A stretch of DNA of 64,000 nucleotides from Bradyrhizobium algeriense (GCF_036924595.1 NZ_JAZHRV010000001.1:4092001-4156000); one strand, 5' to 3'; shown: positions 17,401 through 27,365, counted from the stretch's first letter. Numbers and translations are program-made. Notes: a model not told the origin generated them from the letters alone.

Positions 17401-18536
17401 TACCCGCCCCCTCCAGGCAACTCTACCTCGGATTGTGTCCCGATTGCGCCCCCGTTTGCATGCGTAAAGCGGTACAGCGTGGTGTGGCGATAGACCTCGC
17501 CCGGGGAAAGCCGTGCGGTCGGGAAGTCGGGCCGGTTCGGCGTATCGGGCCAGGCGTGCGGCTCAAGGCACATGGCGTCCGACTGCCGATAGAGGCGGCC
17601 GCCCTTTCCGGCGGTGGAGCCGTCGAGAAAGTTTCCGGAATAGACCTGCAGCCCGGGCTGGTTGGTGAACAGTTCGAGCACGCGGCCGGACGCGGGCTCC
17701 GCGAGCCGCGCAGCGAAGCGAGGCTCGCCGTTGGCCGGCGCGAGGCAGAAATTATGGTCATAGCCGCGGCCCACTCGCAGTTGCGGATGGTCGTTGCGGA
17801 TCCGCGCGCCAACCTCGACGCCTGCCCGGAAGTCGAACGGCGTATCCGTTACCGCACTGGGCGGCTGCGGCAGCGGGATCGCGCCGGCATCAATGGCGAG
17901 GAAATGATCTGCCGCCACAGTGAGGCGATGATCGAGAATATTCCGGCCCGACCGCGCACCGGCCAGATTGAAAAAGCTGTGATTGGTGAGATTGACCACG
18001 GTGGGGCGATCGGTCCGCGCCGTCATGTCGAGCATAAGTTCCATCGGCCCGGCAAGACGCCAGGTCACCTCCACTTCCAGCGCGCCGGGATATCCTTCCT
18101 CGCCATGAGCGCTGGTGTAGGCAAGCGTCACGGCCGGATGATCTCCATCTTCGATCGCGACGATCCGCCAGTTGCGGCTATCGAAGCCCTCCAGCCCGCC
18201 ATGTAACGCATTGGCACCGTTATTTGCCGCGAGTTGCACCTTGGCGCCGTCGAGCCTGAAGCGCGCGCCGGCGATGCGATTGGCATAGCGTCCGACGGTT
18301 GCGCCGAAGAACTGCCGCCGGGCGAGATATCCCTCGAACGTGTCATGACCGAGCACGATGTCGTCGCGACGACCGGCAGTATCCGGCACCAGCAATGCCT
18401 GCAGCGATGCGCCATAGGTCATGATACGCGCTTCCAGTCCATCAGCCGCTTGCAGCGTAATGCGCTCGACTTCGGTCCCGTCGGGCAGCAGCCCGAAGGT
18501 GGAACGCGCGACGTGAGGATTGGAAGACACGTTCAT
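17400..18536 (-). CDS. galM: Aldose 1-epimerase
   Basis: 378 residues. Catalytic signatures are NRIAGARF, the His in NLTNHSFFNL (general acid) and GYDHNF, and a C-terminal Glu near PGEVYRHTTLYRF-type sequence. It interconverts alpha and beta anomers of galactose-type sugars, which supplies the beta-anomer used by galactose dehydrogenase. It overlaps the dehydrogenase gene as ATGA in a run of overlapping genes. Confidence 0.93.
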   Translation of the reverse strand: MNVSSNPHVARSTFGLLPDGTEVERITLQAADGLEARIMTYGASLQALLVPDTAGRRDDIVLGHDTFEGYLARRQFFGATVGRYANRIAGARFRLDGAKVQLAANNGANALHGGLEGFDSRNWRIVAIEDGDHPAVTLAYTSAHGEEGYPGALEVEVTWRLAGPMELMLDMTARTDRPTVVNLTNHSFFNLAGARSGRNILDHRLTVAADHFLAIDAGAIPLPQPPSAVTDTPFDFRAGVEVGARIRNDHPQLRVGRGYDHNFCLAPANGEPRFAARLAEPASGRVLELFTNQPGLQVYSGNFLDGSTAGKGGRLYRQSDAMCLEPHAWPDTPNRPDFPTARLSPGEVYRHTTLYRFTHANGGAIGTQSEVELPGGGG

Positions 18537-19465
18537 GTCGCCTCCTCGAAGGGCTCGACCGTGCGGCGTCGCCCCAGCAGGAACGCGTCGGCAACGATCT
18601 GGAGCGGCGCGAGATCGACATCGGACTCGCCGGTGGCGGCGAGTTCGCGGAAGCGGCGGTAGAGCCCGACATATTCGGCTTCGGCGGCATCGACGAGTTG
18701 CTTGCCCCCTGCCCGCAACCTCGCCCCACCCATGGAAAGCGTGACCGGGCCGCCGTCGGTGTCGAGATCAATGTCCCAGCTCTGCGGGCCGGTCTGCAGG
18801 AAGTCGAACTCAGCTGTGATATTCAGTCCCTGCGCATCGCTGAGCGCGAGCGTGGCGGCGATCGGCGCGTCGCGATTGGCGGGGAATGCGAGATCGGCCG
18901 ACGTCACGAACAAGGGCTGCGGCAGAATGCGCGTCAGGATCGAAAGCGCGTTGATGCCGGGGTCGAACACACCGAGCCCGCCCGGCTCAAAGATCCAGAC
19001 CTGCCCCGGATGCCAGACCCGCACGTCTTCCTTCCAGGTAATTTTGACTGATGTGACCTTCCGGCCGGCCAGCAACTGCCGCGCCGGCTCGACCGCCGGC
19101 GCGAAGCGCGAGTGCCACGTGGCGAACAGCGTGCGTTGTGCTGCCCTTGCGGCGGTCACGAGCGGAGTGATTTCAGCGACTGTTGCCCCCGGCGGCTTTT
19201 CCAGCATCACATGCTTGCCGGCGGCAAGCGCCATCGCCGCCTGCGCGTGACGAACCTGCGGCGGGGTACACAGCGCCACCGCGTCGATCGGCGGACCGTC
19301 GCGCAACAATTCATCAAGCGTCGCCGCATGCGGTACGCCGGGAAGCGAGGCGTTGCGGCTGGCGACTGCAACGAGTTCCACGCCATCAGCCGCGGCAATC
19401 GCCGGCACGTGCTGGTCGCGTGCGATCTTGCCGAAGCCGACGATGGCGACGCGAAGCGGGTTCAT
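18533..19465 (-). CDS. D-galactose 1-dehydrogenase (Gfo/Idh/MocA family)
   Basis: 310 residues. The N-terminal Rossmann motif is AIVGFGKIARDQHVPAI, followed by VMLEKPPGATVAE with the conserved catalytic-region Lys. The stretch WKEDVRVWHPGQVWIFEPGG and VFDPGINALSI closely resembles the Pseudomonas fluorescens galactose dehydrogenase as I remember it. It should oxidise galactose to galactonolactone with NAD(P). Arabinose is a common side substrate in this group. Both ends overlap neighbours as ATGA. Confidence 0.85.
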   Translation of the reverse strand: MNPLRVAIVGFGKIARDQHVPAIAAADGVELVAVASRNASLPGVPHAATLDELLRDGPPIDAVALCTPPQVRHAQAAMALAAGKHVMLEKPPGATVAEITPLVTAARAAQRTLFATWHSRFAPAVEPARQLLAGRKVTSVKITWKEDVRVWHPGQVWIFEPGGLGVFDPGINALSILTRILPQPLFVTSADLAFPANRDAPIAATLALSDAQGLNITAEFDFLQTGPQSWDIDLDTDGGPVTLSMGGARLRAGGKQLVDAAEAEYVGLYRRFRELAATGESDVDLAPLQIVADAFLLGRRRTVEPFEEAT

Positions 19466-20241
19466 GATTGCTCTCCGGACTCGACTGCCGCTGATGTCGC
19501 AGGTGCGGCTCCGGACGATGCCGGACCACCCTCATGCCGGCGCAATCCATTATGGATCACCTCGATCATAGCGGCGGTGGCTGCCTCGGCATCGCCGCTC
19601 TCGATCGCATCGACAATGCGCTGGTGCCACAACAGCACCGTCTCGCGGTCCTGCGTTTCGACCGGCGCGCTGAGCAGAAACGAGGCGCGCAACGCCGCCT
19701 CGATGACGTTGCCGATCGAGCGCATGAACAAATTGCCGGAGGCGTTGGCCACGGCCAGGTGCAGGGCAAGATCGCCGTCGGCAAAACCCACCGAGTCGGA
19801 AGCCTCGCGCCGCATCCGCGCCATGCTCCGGTGCAATTCGGCGATGTCGGCCTCCGAGCGGCGGCCAGCCGCGAGCGCGGCGGCGCGCGGCTCGACGGCG
19901 AGGCGAATCTCGGCGAGATCGTTGAGAAAGCGGCGGTCGATGCCAGCATCGAGATGCCAGGCCAGCACATCGGCGTCGAACATGTTCCAGGCGCCGCGCT
20001 CGCGCACCACGGTGCCGACCCGCGCCTTGGTGGTGAGCAGCCCCTTCGCAACCAGGGTTTTGACGCTCTCGCGCAACACCGGTCGCGATACGCCGAACAT
20101 CGCCGTGAGTTCGACGTCACCCGGCAGGCGGCCTCCTTCGGCGTAACGGCCGGCGATGATGTCGACGCCGATGCTGCGGGCAACCTCGGCGTGGTTGGAA
20201 TGCGCGCGCCGCGTCGGGATGACGACAAGCCGGGACGTCAT
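19462..20241 (-). CDS. GntR-family regulator with FCD domain
   Basis: 259 residues. Winged HTH at about residues 15-75 (MFGVSRPVLRESVKTLVAKGLL) and an FCD ligand-binding domain at about 95-235 with the usual metal-binding His pattern. It is embedded in the sugar operon, overlapping both yjfF and the dehydrogenase gene, so it is probably autoregulated with them and senses a galactose pathway intermediate. The C terminus is followed by a short Ala/Gly-rich tail. Confidence 0.88.
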   Translation of the reverse strand: MTSRLVVIPTRRAHSNHAEVARSIGVDIIAGRYAEGGRLPGDVELTAMFGVSRPVLRESVKTLVAKGLLTTKARVGTVVRERGAWNMFDADVLAWHLDAGIDRRFLNDLAEIRLAVEPRAAALAAGRRSEADIAELHRSMARMRREASDSVGFADGDLALHLAVANASGNLFMRSIGNVIEAALRASFLLSAPVETQDRETVLLWHQRIVDAIESGDAEAATAAMIEVIHNGLRRHEGGPASSGAAPATSAAVESGEQS

Positions 20242-21221
20242 GATTTGAGGACTCCTGCCTTACGAGGGCCGGCGCGGCGGGCGATGCCCAGCATGGCCTG
20301 CTGCAGGGCGATGAACGCGAAAAGAAGAACACCGGTCACGATCTTGGTCCACCAGCTCGACAAGGTTCCATCGAAATTGATGTAGGTCTGGATCAGGCCC
20401 TGGATCAGCACGCCGAGCAACGTGCCGACCACCGACCCCTGGCCGCCGGTCAGCAAGGTACCGCCGATCACCACAGCCGCGATGGAATCCAGTTCGACGC
20501 CGACGGCCGACAGGGAATAGCCCGCCGCGGTGTAGAAGGAGAACACAATGCCGGCGAGCCCGGCAAGGACGCTCGACAGCATATAGATGCGCACCGTCAT
20601 GGACCCGACCGGTATGCCCATCAGGGCCGTGGTCGCGCGGCTGCCGCCGAGCGCATAGACGTTGGCCCCGAAGCGGGTGAAATGCAGCAGCACGGCGCCT
20701 GCCGCGACCACCGCCAGCATGATGAGGGCGATGGCCGTGAGCCGGCCGCCCCCGGGCAGCCGCAACGCAAAATCCGACACCGTCGAATAGAGCGGCGCTG
20801 ATATCGGCGTCGATTCCGTCGACATCAGGAAGCTGGCGCCGCGGGCGAGGAACATGCCCGCCAGCGTGACGATGAACGGCGGCATGTCAAAGAAATGGAT
20901 GACGGCGCCCATGGCCGCGCCAAACGCGGCGCACAACAAGAGGATCGCGGCGAAGGCTATCAGCGGCGGCACGCCGAGGCGCTCGATCGCCAGCGCGACG
21001 AACACGGTGGTGAAGCCGATCACCGACCCGACCGACAGGTCGATCCCGCCGGAAATGATCACGAAGGTCATGCCGGTGGCGACGATGCCGAGGAAGGCGT
21101 TGTCGGTCAGCAGATTGGCGGCCACGCGGGTGGACGCGAAATTGGGAAATTGCACCGTGCAGAGCGCAAATCCGACGACGAACACCATGGCCGTGATCGC
21201 GACCGGCGGCAGACCCCTCAT
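20238..21221 (-). CDS. yjfF: Galactofuranose-type ABC transporter permease YjfF
   Basis: 327 residues from the ATG at 21221 (MRGLPPVAITAMVF); the longer frame upstream is inside ytfT. It has about nine or ten membrane helices with the family motif SGGIDLSVGSVIGFT near residue 60 and AVVIGGTLLTGGQGSVVGT later. YjfF pairs with YtfT as the second permease subunit. Both ends overlap neighbours as ATGA. Confidence 0.88.
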   Translation of the reverse strand: MRGLPPVAITAMVFVVGFALCTVQFPNFASTRVAANLLTDNAFLGIVATGMTFVIISGGIDLSVGSVIGFTTVFVALAIERLGVPPLIAFAAILLLCAAFGAAMGAVIHFFDMPPFIVTLAGMFLARGASFLMSTESTPISAPLYSTVSDFALRLPGGGRLTAIALIMLAVVAAGAVLLHFTRFGANVYALGGSRATTALMGIPVGSMTVRIYMLSSVLAGLAGIVFSFYTAAGYSLSAVGVELDSIAAVVIGGTLLTGGQGSVVGTLLGVLIQGLIQTYINFDGTLSSWWTKIVTGVLLFAFIALQQAMLGIARRAGPRKAGVLKS

Positions 21222-22216
21222 TGGCGGGCCCTCCCCAGCACGGCCCCGGCATTGGCGAAGCGCGGCGACTGCAGCAGCAGGACGATCAGCACCACGGCCG
21301 CTTTCACCACGAGATTGAACTCCGGCGGATAGCCCGACAGCAGGATGCCGGTGTTCATGGCCTGAATGATCAGCGCGCCGACCATCGCCAGCACCAAACT
21401 GAAGCGCCCGCCGAACAGCGAGGTTCCGCCGATCACCACCGCAAGGATAGCGTCGAGTTCGAGCCAGAGCCCGGCATTGTTGGCGTCCGCGCCCATGATG
21501 TCGGCGGCGGCGATGACACCGGCGAGCGCCGCGCACAGGCCGCACCAGACATAGACCGCGAGGATCATGCCGCGCGTGCCGATCCCGGCCAGTTCGCTCG
21601 CCTTTGCATTGCCGCCGGTCGCCTCGATCAACAGGCCGAGCGCCGAGCCACGGACCACCGCGCCGGTGACGATCAGCATGCCGAGCACGACCACCACCGG
21701 CGCCGGAACGCCGAGCACGGCGCCGTTGCCGAGCCAGACCAGATCGGGCGCGGTGAAGGTGACGATGCGGCCCTCGGTAATGAGCTGCGCAACGCCCCGG
21801 CCGGCCACCATCAGGATCAAGGTGGCGACGATCGGCTGGATGCCGAGCACGGCAACGAGAAAGCCGTTCCACAGCCCGCACAGCAGCCCGGCGCCGAGGG
21901 CAGCGGCAAGCGCCAGCGGCAGGCCGTGGGCATCGGCAAGGCTCGCGGCAATGGCACCTGATATCGCCATCACCGCGCCCACCGATAGATCAATGCCCCG
22001 CGTCGCGATAACCAGCACCATGCCCAAAGCAAGCAGCGCGACCGGCGCGCCGCGGTTCAGGACGTCGATCAGGCTGCCGAACAGCCGGCCGTCCTGCATC
22101 CGCAGATCGAAGAATTGCGGTGAGACGGCGCGGTCGACCGCAAGGATCACCAGCAAGGCGATGATCTGGGCGAGGCCACGGCTTTGCAGCAGTCTTTGTA
22201 GAAGTCTTGGCATCAT
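21218..22216 (-). CDS. ytfT: Galactofuranose-type ABC transporter permease YtfT
   Basis: 332 residues. Motifs TRGIDLSVGAVMAISGA and AVVIGGTSLFGGRFSLVLAM are typical of the YtfT/RbsC permease family. Alternative ATGs one codon apart start the gene. It overlaps ytfR as ATGA. Two dissimilar permeases plus a fused ATPase is the YtfQRT-YjfF arrangement. Confidence 0.88.
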   Translation of the reverse strand: MMPRLLQRLLQSRGLAQIIALLVILAVDRAVSPQFFDLRMQDGRLFGSLIDVLNRGAPVALLALGMVLVIATRGIDLSVGAVMAISGAIAASLADAHGLPLALAAALGAGLLCGLWNGFLVAVLGIQPIVATLILMVAGRGVAQLITEGRIVTFTAPDLVWLGNGAVLGVPAPVVVVLGMLIVTGAVVRGSALGLLIEATGGNAKASELAGIGTRGMILAVYVWCGLCAALAGVIAAADIMGADANNAGLWLELDAILAVVIGGTSLFGGRFSLVLAMVGALIIQAMNTGILLSGYPPEFNLVVKAAVVLIVLLLQSPRFANAGAVLGRARQ

Positions 22217-23757
22217 GGCTGCCCGGCTTCCGCACCGGCAGTGCCGGCGACAGCGATCGCTGCCAGAATATTGGAGACGTCGATGGCTTCCCCTTCCAGC
22301 TCATCGACATGGGCGCGGTCGCGCAGCACGATCACCCGGTCCGAATAGGTCACGATCTCATCGAGCTCGGACGAAATCACCAGCAGCGCCAGGCCGTCAT
22401 CGCACAATTCGCGGATCAGGCGAATGATCTCCGCGTGGGCGCCGACATCGATGCCGCGGGTCGGCTCGTCGAGCACCAGAACGCGCGGCGCGGTGGCGAG
22501 CCAGCGGGCGAGCAGCACCTTCTGCTGGTTACCGCCGGACAACAATCCGATCGGCCGCTCCGGTTCCGGCGGGCGGATGTCGAGCAGCCTGATGAACCGC
22601 ATCGCAATCTCGTCCTGCTCGGCGCGCGACAGCGGTTTTGCGAGACCGCGCTTGGCCTGCAGCGCCAGCACGATGTTTTCGCGCACGGTCAGGTCAGCAA
22701 TGATGCCTTCGGTCTTGCGCTCTTCGGGGCAATAGCCGAAGCCATGGGCGACCGCGTCGCGCGGCGATTGCAGCCGGACCGGCTTGCCTTCGACGGTGGC
22801 GCTGCCGCTATCGGCCCGCTCGGCGCCGAACACCAGCCGCGCGGTTTCGGTGCGCCCCGATCCGAGCAGGCCGGCGAGGCCAACCACCTCGCCGCGGCGA
22901 AGCGCGAGATTGAACGGCGCGACATAGCCGGCCTTGCCATAACCCTCGAAGCGCGCGCAGACCTCCCCCATTTGCCGCGCCTGCGTCGCCGCGCGTTCAC
23001 TGGTCGTCTCGGCGAGTTCGCGGCCGAGCATCATGCGGATCAATTCGATCCGCGGCAGTTCGGTAGTCGTCCGCTCACCGATCAGCCGGCCATTGCGCAG
23101 GACCGTGATGCGGTCGCAGATCTCATAGACCTGATCGAGAAAGTGCGTGACGAAGACGACCCCGATGCCGCGCCGCGCGAGCTTGCGCATGACCGCGAAG
23201 AGGATCTCGACCTCATGGCGATCGAGGCTCGCGGTCGGCTCGTCGAGGATCAGCACGCGCGCCGACTGGTCGACGGCGCGCGCGATGGCGGCGATATGCT
23301 GCACCGCGACCGAATAATTTCCGAGCGGCTCGGCGACATCGATATGCAGGTCGAACTCCGCAAGCAGTTCGGTGGCGCGGCGCCGCATCTCGCCCTCGCG
23401 CACCAGGCCGAACCGCGTCGGCTGCCTGCCGAGATAGAGGTTTTGCGCCACCGACAAGTTCAGCAGCAGATTGACCTCCTGGTAGACGGTCGCGATCCCC
23501 GCATCGACCGCTGCCTTGGCCGAGCGCGGCGCAACCTCCACTCCGCCGAGCCTGACGATGCCAGCATCGCGCGGGAACACGCCGGTCACGGCCTTGATCA
23601 AAGTGGACTTGCCCGCGCCGTTCTCGCCGAGCAGCGCGTGAATTTCGCCGGCCCGCAAGGTGAAATCCACCTCCTGCAGGGCGCGCAGCGTGCCAAAGCT
23701 TTTGCTTAAGGCCCGCACTTCCAGCAGGGCCGAGCCATGATCGGAACTTGCAGTCAT
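22213..23757 (-). CDS. ytfR: Galactofuranose-type ABC transporter ATP-binding protein YtfR
   Basis: 514 residues from ATG 23757 (MTASSDHGSALLEV); a further 60 in-frame upstream residues look non-family. Two ABC domains: GENGAGKSTLIKAVTG and LILDEPTASLDRHE in the first, LSGGNQQKVLLARWL and LDEPTRGIDVGAH in the second. It drives import through YtfT/YjfF. A strong stem-loop separates it from ytfQ. Confidence 0.9.
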   Translation of the reverse strand: MTASSDHGSALLEVRALSKSFGTLRALQEVDFTLRAGEIHALLGENGAGKSTLIKAVTGVFPRDAGIVRLGGVEVAPRSAKAAVDAGIATVYQEVNLLLNLSVAQNLYLGRQPTRFGLVREGEMRRRATELLAEFDLHIDVAEPLGNYSVAVQHIAAIARAVDQSARVLILDEPTASLDRHEVEILFAVMRKLARRGIGVVFVTHFLDQVYEICDRITVLRNGRLIGERTTTELPRIELIRMMLGRELAETTSERAATQARQMGEVCARFEGYGKAGYVAPFNLALRRGEVVGLAGLLGSGRTETARLVFGAERADSGSATVEGKPVRLQSPRDAVAHGFGYCPEERKTEGIIADLTVRENIVLALQAKRGLAKPLSRAEQDEIAMRFIRLLDIRPPEPERPIGLLSGGNQQKVLLARWLATAPRVLVLDEPTRGIDVGAHAEIIRLIRELCDDGLALLVISSELDEIVTYSDRVIVLRDRAHVDELEGEAIDVSNILAAIAVAGTAGAEAGQP

Positions 23758-23842
23758 GCCGGCATCACTCCCACCGACGCTCGCGTCAACGCGAACGCCC
23801 GGCATGTTCGCCTCATGCGGCGGATTCGTCGAGAAAGCTTTT

Positions 23843-23876
23843 GCCGCCGGGCCGGGGCTGGCTTGAGCCCGGCGGC
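23843..23876 (-). promoter_or_regulatory. Stem-loop between ytfQ and ytfR
   Basis: GCCGCCGGGC (23843-23852) pairs with GCCCGGCGGC (23867-23876). It begins 14 bp past the ytfQ stop and lacks a T-run. As after chvE, it probably raises the ratio of binding protein to membrane components. Confidence 0.5.
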
Positions 23877-23890
23877 GTAGCGCCGGCCGA

Positions 23891-24856
23891 TCAGTAGCCG
23901 AGGCCCTTCTTGCTGTCATAGATCTTTTGCGGATCATCGGCAGCCGTGTAGAGCTTCGACTCCGTCTGGATCCACTTCGGCGGCACCGTTCCCTTTGCCT
24001 TGAAGGCCATGACGGCGTCCAGCGCCGGACCCGCCATGTTCGGCGTCAGCTCCACGGTGGCGTTGGCCTCGCCGGCCGCGATTGCCTTGAAGATATCAGG
24101 CACTGCATCGATCGACACCGTCAGGACGTCCTTGCCCGGCTTGAGGCCGGCCTCCTTCATCGCCTGGATCGCACCGACCATCATGTCGTCGTTGTGGGCA
24201 TAGACGGCGCAAATCGTCTTGCCGCCGCCTTCGGCCTTGATGAAGCTTTCCATCACTTCCTTGCCCTTGGCGCGGGTGAAGTCGCCGGTCTGGCTGCGCA
24301 CCACCTTGAGATTGGCGTTCTTGGCGACGACGCTGTCAAAGCCCTTCTTGCGGTTGGTGGCGACGCTCGCGCCGACCGTGCCCTGCAACTCGACGACGTT
24401 GCATGCCTTCCCGCCCACGGTCTTTGCCAGCCATTCGCCGGCGACGGCACCTTCGTGCACGCTGTCCGAGGTGACGGCGGTGAGATAAAGCTCCTTGCCC
24501 GACGGATCGATGTCGCGATCGAGCAGCACAACCGGAATCTTGGCTTCCTTGGCCTCCTTCAACACCGCGTCCCAACCGCTCGACACGACAGGCGCGAGGA
24601 AGATGGCGTCAACGCCCTGGGCGATGAAGGAACGGATCGCCTTGATCTGGTTTTCCTGCTTCTGCTGGGCGTCGGCGATCTTGAGCGTGACTTTGCGCTT
24701 GGTGGCCTCGGTTTTTGAGACAGAGGTTTCCGCCGCCCGCCAGCCGGATTCGGATCCGATCTGGGAAAAGCCGACGGTAAGCTCAGCGGCTGTTGCCGGA
24801 AGCGCGAGGGTAATGGCGACCAGCGCGGTGGCCGCAAGGAGGGCTTTGGAGGTCAT
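23891..24856 (-). CDS. ytfQ: Galactofuranose-type substrate-binding protein YtfQ
   Basis: 321 residues from ATG 24856, preferred because GGGAG sits ten bases ahead; an ATG at 24865 is too close to it. A signal peptide ends near ALPATA then AELTVGFSQIG. The GFSQIGSESGWRAAET start, VVLLDRDIDPSGKELYLT and ELQGTVGASVATNRKKGF match YtfQ. In E. coli the protein binds galactofuranose. It is the first gene of a minus-strand run of at least eight genes. Confidence 0.9.
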   Translation of the reverse strand: MTSKALLAATALVAITLALPATAAELTVGFSQIGSESGWRAAETSVSKTEATKRKVTLKIADAQQKQENQIKAIRSFIAQGVDAIFLAPVVSSGWDAVLKEAKEAKIPVVLLDRDIDPSGKELYLTAVTSDSVHEGAVAGEWLAKTVGGKACNVVELQGTVGASVATNRKKGFDSVVAKNANLKVVRSQTGDFTRAKGKEVMESFIKAEGGGKTICAVYAHNDDMMVGAIQAMKEAGLKPGKDVLTVSIDAVPDIFKAIAAGEANATVELTPNMAGPALDAVMAFKAKGTVPPKWIQTESKLYTAADDPQKIYDSKKGLGY

Positions 24857-24977
24857 GAGGCGCATTCTCCCAAATGTTGTTCAGGGTGCCTGCATGCCCG
24901 AATTCGGTATCACGGCACCGTTTAAGCTGTCCATTGACGGCAGCGCGGGCAATATTTCACGGAAGATCGGCCCTGAC

Positions 24978-24996
24978 TAGTAATATTATTTGACTA
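24978..24996. promoter_or_regulatory. AT-rich imperfect palindrome between ytfQ and garD
   Basis: TAGTAATATTATTTGACTA is an imperfect inverted repeat (TAGT at one end, ACTA at the other) in an AT-rich stretch that contrasts with its surroundings. It lies in the divergent gap, 121 bp before the ytfQ start and 103 bp before garD. It may be the operator for the GntR/FCD regulator, but this is positional inference only. Confidence 0.3.
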
Positions 24997-25099
24997 TTGA
25001 GTTCTCTAGACGCCTCACACCCGCGGTTTGACCTTGATTGCCTCGATCATGCCGCGCAGCTACGCGTTGCCTGATGCCGCCCGTGAACAAGGATTCGAC

Positions 25100-26635
25100 A
25101 TGCAGCCCGTCACCGCGAAACCGCTCTACATCCGCATGCACGCGGACGATAACGTCGCGATCGTCGCGAACCGCGGAGGCCTGCACCCGGGCGCAGAGTT
25201 CGCGTGCGGCTTGCGGCTGGTCGAGCAGATTCCGCAGGGCCACAAGGTTGCCCTCGCCGACATTGCAGAAGGCGACGCCATTCGCCGCTACGGCGAGGTC
25301 ATCGGCCGTGCCGCAGCGCCGATCGCCCGCGGTAGCTGGGTCAAGGAATCGCTGGTGCAGATGCCCGACGCACCGTCGTTCGACAATCTGCCGCAGCCGA
25401 ACGGCGGCGCGATCAAGCTGCCGCCGCTGGAAGGCTACACGTTCGAAGGCTATCGCAATGCCGACGGTTCGGTCGGCACCCGCAACATCCTCGCGATCTC
25501 GACCAGCGTGCAATGCGTCGCCGGCACGGTCGAGTTCGCGCTGGACCGGATTCGCAAGGAGCTGTTGCCGAAATATCCCAACGTCGACGACGTGGTGGCG
25601 GTCACGCATGCCTATGGCTGCGGAGTCGCGATCAACGCGCCGGGTGCCGCGGTCCCGATCCGCACGCTGCAGAACCTCGCCCGCAATCCCAATTTCGGCG
25701 GCGAGGTGATGATCGTTGGGCTGGGTTGCGAGAAGCTGCAGCCCGAGCTGTTGCTGCCTGAGGGCATGAGCGCCGACGACGAAATCATGCGCATGCAGGA
25801 CGAAGGCCTCACCGGCTTCGGCGAAATCGTCGAGGACATCGTGCAGATGGCCGACGCGCGGCTGCAGATATTGAACCAGCGCCGCCGCGAAACCTGCCCG
25901 GCGTCGGCGCTGGTGGTCGGCATGCAATGCGGCGGCAGCGATGCGTTCTCGGGTGTGACCGCCAATCCGGCGCTGGGTTTTGCCGCGGATCTTCTGGTGC
26001 GCGCCGGCGCCACCGTGATGTTTTCCGAAGTCACCGAGGTGCGCGACGCCATCCATTTGCTGACGCCGCGCGCGGCGAACCAGGACGTTGCGGACGCGCT
26101 GGTGCGCGAGATGGCCTGGTACGACCGCTATCTCGCCGGCGGCGAAGCCGACCGCAGCGCCAACACCACGCCGGGCAACAAGAAGGGCGGCCTCTCCAAC
26201 ATCGTCGAGAAGGCGATGGGCTCTGTGATCAAATCCGGCACCAGCCCGATCGCGGGCGTGCTCGCGCCGGGTGAGCGGGTCAGCCAAAAAGGGCTGATTT
26301 TTGCGGCCACGCCAGCCAGTGATTTTGTCTGCGGTACGCTGCAACTGGCCTCGGGCATGACGCTGCATGTCTTCACCACCGGCCGCGGCACGCCCTACGG
26401 GCTTGCCGCCGTGCCGGTCATCAAGGTCTCGACGCGCAGTGAGTTGAAGCAACGCTGGCACGATTTGATCGACCTTGACGCCGGCAGTATCGCGACCGGT
26501 GACGCAACAATCGAGGATGTCGGCTGGGAACTCTTCCGTCTCATGCTTGACGTGGCAAGCGGCCGCGAGACCTGGGCCGAACACTGGAATCTCACCAACT
26601 CGCTTGCGCTGTTCAATCCGGGCCCGGTGACATAA
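25100..26635 (+). CDS. garD: Galactarate dehydratase (UxaA/GarD family)
   Basis: 511 residues from ATG 25100 ([18 protein letters not shown]), with AAGGA seven bases ahead; an in-frame ATG at 25028 is less likely. An N-terminal SAF-type domain (about 1-80, ending in RYGEVIGRA) precedes the dehydratase core. [45 protein letters not shown] and FCGT-type [10 protein letters not shown] agree closely with E. coli GarD. It should dehydrate galactarate to 5-keto-4-deoxyglucarate using iron. It is divergent from ytfQ; no aldolase or dehydrogenase for the next steps is in the window. Confidence 0.85.
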   Translation: MQPVTAKPLYIRMHADDNVAIVANRGGLHPGAEFACGLRLVEQIPQGHKVALADIAEGDAIRRYGEVIGRAAAPIARGSWVKESLVQMPDAPSFDNLPQPNGGAIKLPPLEGYTFEGYRNADGSVGTRNILAISTSVQCVAGTVEFALDRIRKELLPKYPNVDDVVAVTHAYGCGVAINAPGAAVPIRTLQNLARNPNFGGEVMIVGLGCEKLQPELLLPEGMSADDEIMRMQDEGLTGFGEIVEDIVQMADARLQILNQRRRETCPASALVVGMQCGGSDAFSGVTANPALGFAADLLVRAGATVMFSEVTEVRDAIHLLTPRAANQDVADALVREMAWYDRYLAGGEADRSANTTPGNKKGGLSNIVEKAMGSVIKSGTSPIAGVLAPGERVSQKGLIFAATPASDFVCGTLQLASGMTLHVFTTGRGTPYGLAAVPVIKVSTRSELKQRWHDLIDLDAGSIATGDATIEDVGWELFRLMLDVASGRETWAEHWNLTNSLALFNPGPVT

Positions 26636-26697
26636 CGACGGCTCGGCGCCCCATCGTCGGAATGGGCTGCAAGCGCCACGGCCCAGCCGATACGTGG

Positions 26698-27153
26698 CTA
26701 GGCCGCGACCAACCTTTCGATCTGCGGGATCGGATGCGACGTCAATTCCTTTGGAATCTCGCCCACGATCTTGTCCGTCACCTCGGCACGAAATGCCTTG
26801 CGCAAATTGCCGAGAATCTTCGCCGGCGCGATGACGATGAGCTTGTCGAAACGATTGTCGTGGGCATGACGGTAGAGCGCTTCCGCGATCTCTCCGGCGA
26901 ACCGCTCCTTTGCGATGTGGTGCCAGTCGACCTCCTCTACCGCGCTTCGCGCCGTACCGACGCTCGAAACGGAGCGCCCCGGACGATCGGTGCCCTGCTC
27001 GCGCGTTGCCGGATTATCCTGCTCCAGGATATGCTCGACTTCGAGCTTGACCTGCTGCGCGGTGCCTTTGTTGCGCAGAAAGAGCGCCTTCTGGCCGTCG
27101 CCGATCAGAACGAGTGCATTGTGGGAGATGACCGGGGTAGACTCATTTGTCAT
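26698..27153 (-). CDS. Host attachment family protein (PF10116-like)
   Basis: 151 residues from ATG 27153 (MTNESTPVISHNALVLIGDGQ). The sequence has the family layout: LVLIGDGQKALFLRNKGT near the N terminus, a variable middle, and FDKLIVIAPAKILGNLRKAF then ELTSHPIPQIERLV near the end. The family was named after a plant-attachment protein but its biochemical role is not established; the fold resembles release-factor-like domains. A longer reading upstream has no family support. Confidence 0.75.
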   Translation of the reverse strand: MTNESTPVISHNALVLIGDGQKALFLRNKGTAQQVKLEVEHILEQDNPATREQGTDRPGRSVSSVGTARSAVEEVDWHHIAKERFAGEIAEALYRHAHDNRFDKLIVIAPAKILGNLRKAFRAEVTDKIVGEIPKELTSHPIPQIERLVAA

Positions 27154-27365
27154 TACTTGATGCCTCCATGTGGGCCAACGCATGAGTAGCCGCGTGGTTG
27201 CCTCTGCGACGACGGCGCCCAGGTCACCGACCATGGTCGGCACCTCAACACCGCCTGCTCCCGCGCACACGAATGGAACTCCGGCCTCATTGCTTCCCCG
27301 CGACGGAACCAAAGCGGGTGCGATGCTTTGAGGGCCGAGGGCAGCATTCGAGCAAGGAGGAACTT

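Noticed and set aside
24986..26584. Open frame of 532 codons antisense to garD
   Set aside because: High-GC antisense frame; it has Arg/His-rich nonsense composition and no motifs, while garD on the other strand matches a known family end to end.
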